From the NCBI GenBank assembly GCA_029204225.1, contig CM055101.1:34479683-34539682 (forward strand): a DNA stretch of 60,000 nucleotides, written 5' to 3'. The stretch comes from Diphasiastrum complanatum (taxonomy: Eukaryota; Streptophyta; Lycopodiopsida; Lycopodiales; Lycopodiaceae). Under the pieces are notes generated by a model. That model did no database searches. It saw only the letters and a program-made list of their open reading frames with translations, and had not been told where the DNA came from. Below are positions 54,107 through 60,000 of the stretch, piece after piece. The position numbers and the translations under genes were made by a program. The first letter of the stretch is position 1; each line of letters begins with the position of its first letter.

Positions 54107-55572
54107 CTACTTCGTAAATTTCTTCCTAAAACCGTTAATAAAGTTAGTGTAAATTTTTGTTTGATACACTTCTAGATTTTCTACAACAGCAATGGCAAGA
54201 AATGCTCTCATTGAAGTGATTTTGGCTACTGGACTAAATGTCTCAATATAGTCTACTTTTGAGATTTGAGAATCCTCTGGCCACCAATATAGCTTTCCAT
54301 TTGGTAATAGTTCCATTAAGATGGAATTTCTTCTTGAATTGTAGTTAATAACTCTTTTGTCTTTAGGAAGGTCAGTAAGAGTCCAAGTCTCATTGTTAAT
54401 GAGTGAGCTATATATAGATTCCATGGCTTCTCTCTACTTATCTGAATTAGTGTCTGACATAGCTTTTGAAAATGTTTGAGGCTCTTCTACATATGTTTAA
54501 AATGCTTGAAAAGAAAACATACTAAGTGGATGTTGAACTCTAGTTGACCTTCAAAGGGTTGTATGAGTCTCTTTGGACTCAACATCTGATATGATTGTTT
54601 TTGCTTGAGGATCATAACTTGTAGAAGGTATATCAGAACTTGATGGACTATAGATGATCTGCATAGGAATAAGAAAAGGATTCAAAATTATCAATAGGCT
54701 AATTTTGATTTAAAATATGAAAACTTTATCTTCTAAGAAGATAACATCTCTACTAATAAATACTTTTTTTTATTGTAGATCATAAAGCTTGTAGCCTTTA
54801 TGTAATGTGGAGTAACCAATGAAAATGGACTTAATGCTAGCTAGATCAAGCTTCTTTCTAAGCTTGTGTGGAGTTTGAACATAAGATATATATCCAAATT
54901 TTTTGCAATATCTAATCGAAGGTTTGATATCTAATCAAGCTTCTTTAGGTTTCTTTCCATCCACTAATTTTGTGCTTAATTGATTTAGGAGATAAGAAGC
55001 AAGAAGTACTATTTCAATACACAAATGATTGGGTAACTTTGAATGTGCCAACATAGCATTTGCAGAGTTTATTAGAATCTGATTTTTTCACTTAGGAAAT
55101 CTATTTTGTCAAGAGCTACAGTGAGCTGTGAGTTGCCTCTAAATTCAATTTGTTGAAAGAAAGTTGATCATTTCTATGGAGATGTACTCCCTCACCATCT
55201 ATGCATAGTGCCTTGATCTTTCTTCTTGTCTACAAGCTGCTTGAATTCTTTGAAACATTGGAATGCCTCAAATTGTGCCTCTAGAAATATGACAATGGTC
55301 TGTTTTGAATAATCATCAATGAAGGTAATGAAATATTGAGCACCTATAATAGAGGTAGTTTGCATTGGCCCACAAATATCCAAATTGATTAAGCCAAAAA
55401 GGTTAGAAGCTCTATGAGCTTGATGCTTAGAGTCTCTACTTCTTGCATGCTTGCCTAGAATATAGAATTCACACTTGTAAGTGGAAGAAGATCTGCATAT
55501 ACTAAAATCATTTGGTTTTACTACATGTATATTAGGCTTCTCATATTGAAATGTTCTAATCTTTGATGCCAT
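54107..55572 (-). pseudogene. copia integrase to RT N-side fragment, minus strand
   Basis: Reading leftward from 55572: the integrase core (LINLDICGPMQTTSI, YFITFIDDYSKQT), then the C-terminal integrase domain near 54930-54720 (LRKKLDLASIKSIFIGY, FISRDVIFLED), then RT N-side at 54424-54107 (NETWTLTDLPKDK, ETFSPVAKITSMRAFLA). Frames shift several times and stops are frequent. The element is broken at both ends. It is a Ty1/copia order (integrase before RT). Confidence 0.85.
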
Positions 55573-57994
55573 AGAATAATAGAATTCTCAAATGAAGTTT
55601 GAGATGTCATGGCTCAAGTCTTGTAAGAAGAATCATAACTAAGTTGTTAGAATATTCCCATAAAGATTTTCACACGAATCATCTAATGGGATTCTAGATC
55701 TTGCAAATCGAACGATGAATATCTCAAGGAGGAATCAACCTTGGAACTACAAGAGAGTGTCAACAAAATACCGACAAGGGAGCTCCAGAACCCATATCTA
55801 CTAGGAGTGTCACCACCAATGAAGTCGACAAGTAGCGAACCGTCCAACAAGTGAAAACAAAGCCCAATGCCTCACAAACATACTTTACGGTGATAAGAAC
55901 AAGAATATGGCCAAGTCAACACCATTTATTAGATCTACTGGACATATAAAGTGAAACACTCGTAGAAGGTGCAATGCATTCGCAAGCCAAAGGCATGAGA
56001 ATTAGAGGTAGAATAGCTCTCAAATGGGCCCAAATAAAAAGGGACCCAAGTAGTTAAAAATGAATTTGGTTTAAATTTTTTCAAAAAAGTCAAGTTGTTA
56101 AGGCACGTGGCATTGTGTTTACCAAAAATCCTAACCCTAGTATTATCTATATAATGGCATGTGACACCATTTTTGTGATTACTTTTTTCATTTGCAAAGA
56201 ATGGAGAGAGAGAGATACACAATTTCACATAGTTCCTCTTGACAAAGCAAGACCAGACCCTTTGAAGCCTTTATTCATAAACCAACAAGGTACAATAAAG
56301 CTGAAAAGTAAAATACAATACAGTAAAGCACCATATAGCATAACCACTCTCAAAGCGTCCAGGTGATACCTGCCACCATCCCACAACACAAAATCACACG
56401 AGTTAGTACAATGGGAAGACAGGTGTCATAGTTGAGTGTTAGTTGTTATCAATGTCCAAAAGAAGTTATACTACTTATCAGCATAAATAGCATTTTAAAA
56501 CATAGTTCAGTCTTCCCAAACACAAAGACGATTTTCTAGCGATAGGCCAAGCCCCTCCGTTACCGTATCAGGGCAAGTGCCATGCTGATCAGTTTTTGGG
56601 CATTGGTCTGTATCAGTTCATTTCGTTTACAACAAAAGTATAAAAAGTTTTCACCGTATATATTGCTTATTGCTAAAAGAAATGGTGTGGACACGTGTGC
56701 CGGTGACAGAGCAAATCCATGCTATTCTAATCCTGGTGACTTAAGAAACGTCACGCACTACTGTCCATACTCCTGAGCATATCCATGCTTTCCAATCGTA
56801 TCTCACCATAATCTGATATGACAACTGAATGGATAATAAATTTGCACAAGACATGGTTGAATAGTGTAGTTACAAGTGAACTTACATTTATCATAACTCC
56901 ATACCCAACCTGTGGTTTTTTAAGACCTTGTATCGGATAGGCTTCATTTTATTGATGAGGTTCTCATGATTTTTACAAGGTAGTAGGGCAGATCTGTGCC
57001 ATTCTAATCCTTTTGTAAGAACCGTTTATCTTACACAAATCCATGTTGTCCAAGTAATTTGAAGAGAAACCTTGCTTCGAGACAGCATGGGTGTCATTAT
57101 ACGCAGAAATTTTCATTATTTATGAAGTGATATAGTCGAACAGAGTAGAAACCAACTAGTTTTTGTATTTAGGATCATTATTAGTCACCTAGAATGGAAT
57201 ATATGACACCTTACCTTTCGAGCCTAGGTGATGCTTGCAAAATCTGAAAACTGTTCGAAAAACTCATACCTGGATGATTGTAGCAGTGGTTTCTTGTGAG
57301 GATGCCATGTTTAGTCCCTCGATTGCTCTTGCCTTCCTTAGACTTAAACCGTTCATAACATTATTGTCAGCTACTGTGAAAGCGATAATAAACACGTTAA
57401 GGAGAGCATATCACTCATTGCTTATATAAGTATGAAGCGAATGGTTTAATGTGCATACCTGTGCAAACGCTTATAGCTTTATGCTTCGAAATTGAACCTA
57501 ATCGAAAATGAAAATAGTAGTAATATTCGATGCTACAAAGAGCGCAAGTTTTATTTGTTAGTGCTTAGACACAGTAGTATTCCCTTTGAAATAGCAGTCA
57601 TTCAAAAGTATGATAGCAAAACAGGTTAAAGCATGAGGTATATTAATGATAATCAGAACGTTCCAGTGTTTGAGTTGTATCTTTTGTATAATAACATGAT
57701 ACTACAATGGTTTCATCTTTGAGGTATGTATGTAACCTTTCGTTACTTATGGAAAAACCAAACATTCATACTGTCCTTTGAAGGATAGTAAAGCCTGTTG
57801 TATACTGTAGTTATCAAACCACACTTTCATCCTTTCATATCTATGATAAGGAGTTTGAATCCACACAACCAAAGGTACGAAGTGCTTCATCGCTGATCAT
57901 TTAGAAGCTTTTGTCTCATCCTACCATAAGTGATGCATACCTATCATTATCATGCATTACAAAGTATGTGGAAGGAAGCATTGGTTCATCGCTG
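55573..57994. other. no recognisable gene
   Basis: AT-rich. The phrase AAATCCATGCTATTCTAATCC and variants recur near 56715, 56775, 56985 and 57035, a weak dispersed repeat. No domain seen. Confidence 0.5.
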
Positions 57995-58145
57995 GTCCAT
58001 CGCTGGACAACTTGCCATATATGTCCATTTTTTGCGTATCTAACTCAAGACAAATCATTGCAGGTCCATCGTTGGACAGCAACTCATATATCTTCAAAAA
58101 GCTTCTTCACAGTTGAGCATGTTTCATCGCTGGTCCATCGTTGAC
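57995..58145. repeat. cluster of GTCCATCGYTGGAC palindromic motifs
   Basis: GTCCATCGCTGGAC (57995-58008), GTCCATCGTTGGAC (58064-58077) and GTCCATCGTTGAC (58133-58145) can each form a short hairpin with a 4-nt loop. Related TTCATCGCTG words occur at about 57887, 57984, 58122 and 58203. Confidence 0.75.
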
Positions 58146-58783
<638 letters not shown>

Positions 58784-59366
58784 ATCTCCTCCTACTACTA
58801 TTAATTGTCTAAGGACCTCCTCTTTTGTGTGTATGTGATATCCATTTGTGAATGATGAATGCCCGATCATGTTATTTTTTATTCATGCTATCACAATCAA
58901 GAACTATCATTAGCACAAGCACTCATTTCAATTAGTTTCTAAAACTAATCCACAACCAAAATATGTGTTAGATCCAAAACATTGAGTGATAAGGTCCTTA
59001 GGTAAGTTTGTTCGCTTAACTTGAGAAGATCAACCTCTTGAGGAGAAGATCTAGAGCCGCCAAGGATGTCTAGGCCAAAAAAAACCACACCAGAGAAAAA
59101 CAACCAAGAAAATAGAAAAGAACAAAAAGAAAGAGGCAAGAGAATGAAAATCACCTAAAATCTAGGCTTATCCCACGTTTAGATCCATCGCTAAGCTTGA
59201 CACCTTAGCTAGCCTAGGTCCTCAATGTCACTACCTTGTTTACTCTCTCCCCATTGGATCGATAGCCAATACTACACGTGATGCTCATCCGGTTGGAGAT
59301 CCATAAACGCCTTCTTTGCCTTCTATATCCACATACGTAGAGAGGCACAAAAAGGATCCAACATTC
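58784..59366 (+). mobile_element. probable LTR end of a further gypsy element
   Basis: The sequence directly before the primer site at 59370 would be the end of a 5' LTR, perhaps finishing at CCAACA near 59363. Its start is unknown and no coding sequence is seen. Confidence 0.35.
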
Positions 59367-59369
59367 TTT

Positions 59370-59387
59370 TGGCACCATTGCCAAGGA
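59370..59387 (+). other. decayed tRNA-Asp-type primer-binding site
   Basis: TGGCACCATTGCCAAGGA matches the plant tRNA-Asp primer site TGGCGCCGTTGCCGGGGA at 14 of 18 positions, and every difference is G to A. Confidence 0.55.
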
Positions 59388-60000
59388 GACAATGTTAAAA
59401 AGTCTCTGGAGTGAATTTTTGTTGTATTTTTTTTTTTTGTCATTTTTGCTCATTTTTTACAGGTTTATTACTCGTCCTTCTTTGTTTTGCAAGTTTCTAT
59501 AATTTTTATTTCTCACCACTTTGCTAGTGAGCACAGCAAAGTCAGACGTTTCATCGATAGCTCGGCAAGTAATGATATGATTACTCGCCATCCTGATTAC
59601 TCATTGATTTAAAAATCAGGAGTTTCCCTCCATTTCTTTTCTCGCCACTTTTACAATATGCTCAGAAACCTCAAATTATTGATCCAAGAGCTCGACAAGT
59701 AACAACAAATTACCCATGACATTTCTCACAGATTTGAATTTTTCGTTTTGTCGCCATTCGTATAATTTCAAGTACAATACTTGAATTTTTATCTGGCAGA
59801 TCGGTGATTAAATTTTTTTTGATTACTCACCAATATTACTCTCCAACTGCTCCTCTATACTCATGCTTTTATAATAAGTTTTGATCATTATTCACAGTAT
59901 ATAGATAGCTCGGTGAGTCATTAAAATTACTCGCACTATTACTCGCACCTACCCATTACACGCCATCAGAGCAATTGCAAATTTTTTGTGATAGATTTGA
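59388..60000 (+). other. leader of the last element; ACTCGC-rich repeats
   Basis: No gene is seen. Words such as GCTCGGCAAGTAAT, GCTCGACAAGTAAC and GCTCGGTGAGTCAT with nearby ATTACTCGC recur from 59560 to 59950, forming a diverged repeat of complementary elements. The window ends here. Confidence 0.45.

Overview
This is plant nuclear DNA from a repeat-rich, apparently gene-poor region. The evidence is the pileup of Ty3/gypsy and Ty1/copia LTR retrotransposons with plant-type primer-binding sites (initiator-tRNA-Met type, and a tRNA-Asp-like type), chromovirus pol genes, long (GA)n/(TC)n microsatellites, and the lack of any convincing host gene. The species cannot be named from the sequence. 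I see no rRNA, no complete tRNA gene and no CRISPR array.

Layout, with labels used throughout. Element C (about 1244-15996, +) is a decayed gypsy element: truncated 5' LTR, RT-RNaseH-integrase, a 25-bp minisatellite, a long extra frame downstream of integrase, and a 3' LTR. Element A (2140-8147, +, TSD ATTCC) is inserted in C's RT. It has 1247-bp LTRs and an internal region with no coding capacity. A's 3' LTR is itself interrupted by a 918-bp solo LTR of the B family (6210-7127, TSD CTAGA/CTAGG). Element D (15997-18456, -) is a 5'-truncated chromovirus. From 18.5 to 30.8 kb lie copia and gypsy fragments (19.5-20.1 kb, 24.2-26.5 kb), small tandem and inverted repeats, and a dense block of GA-rich satellites (27.7-29.3 kb).

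Element F (31.2-42.25 kb, +, TSD CATAT) is the most interesting object. It is a gypsy element with about 3.3-kb LTRs and an intact 624-codon gag frame fused in frame to the tail of integrase. An intact second frame follows immediately and encodes an RNase H with all four catalytic acidic residues. Protease, RT, the usual RNase H and the integrase core are missing. Both LTRs carry a captured RT fragment. A 1.7-kb inversion with 7-bp inverted repeats at its ends has flipped the start of F's 5' LTR together with part of a neighbouring copia element; undoing it on paper restores both elements and F's target-site duplication.

Element B (44335-50522, +) is a chromovirus with protease, RT, RNase H, integrase and chromodomain in one frame broken by four stops; it has no gag. 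A and B share LTR architecture and a 5' leader holding five spaced stem-loop repeats, so A looks like a non-autonomous satellite of a B-type element. A, B and C share a hairpin upstream of the 3' LTR with a compensatory base-pair change in B. The right end (50.5-60 kb) holds a copia LTR/PBS remnant, a minus-strand copia integrase-RT fragment, a small hairpin-repeat cluster, a 173-bp GA tract, and the decayed primer-binding site of another gypsy element running out of the window.
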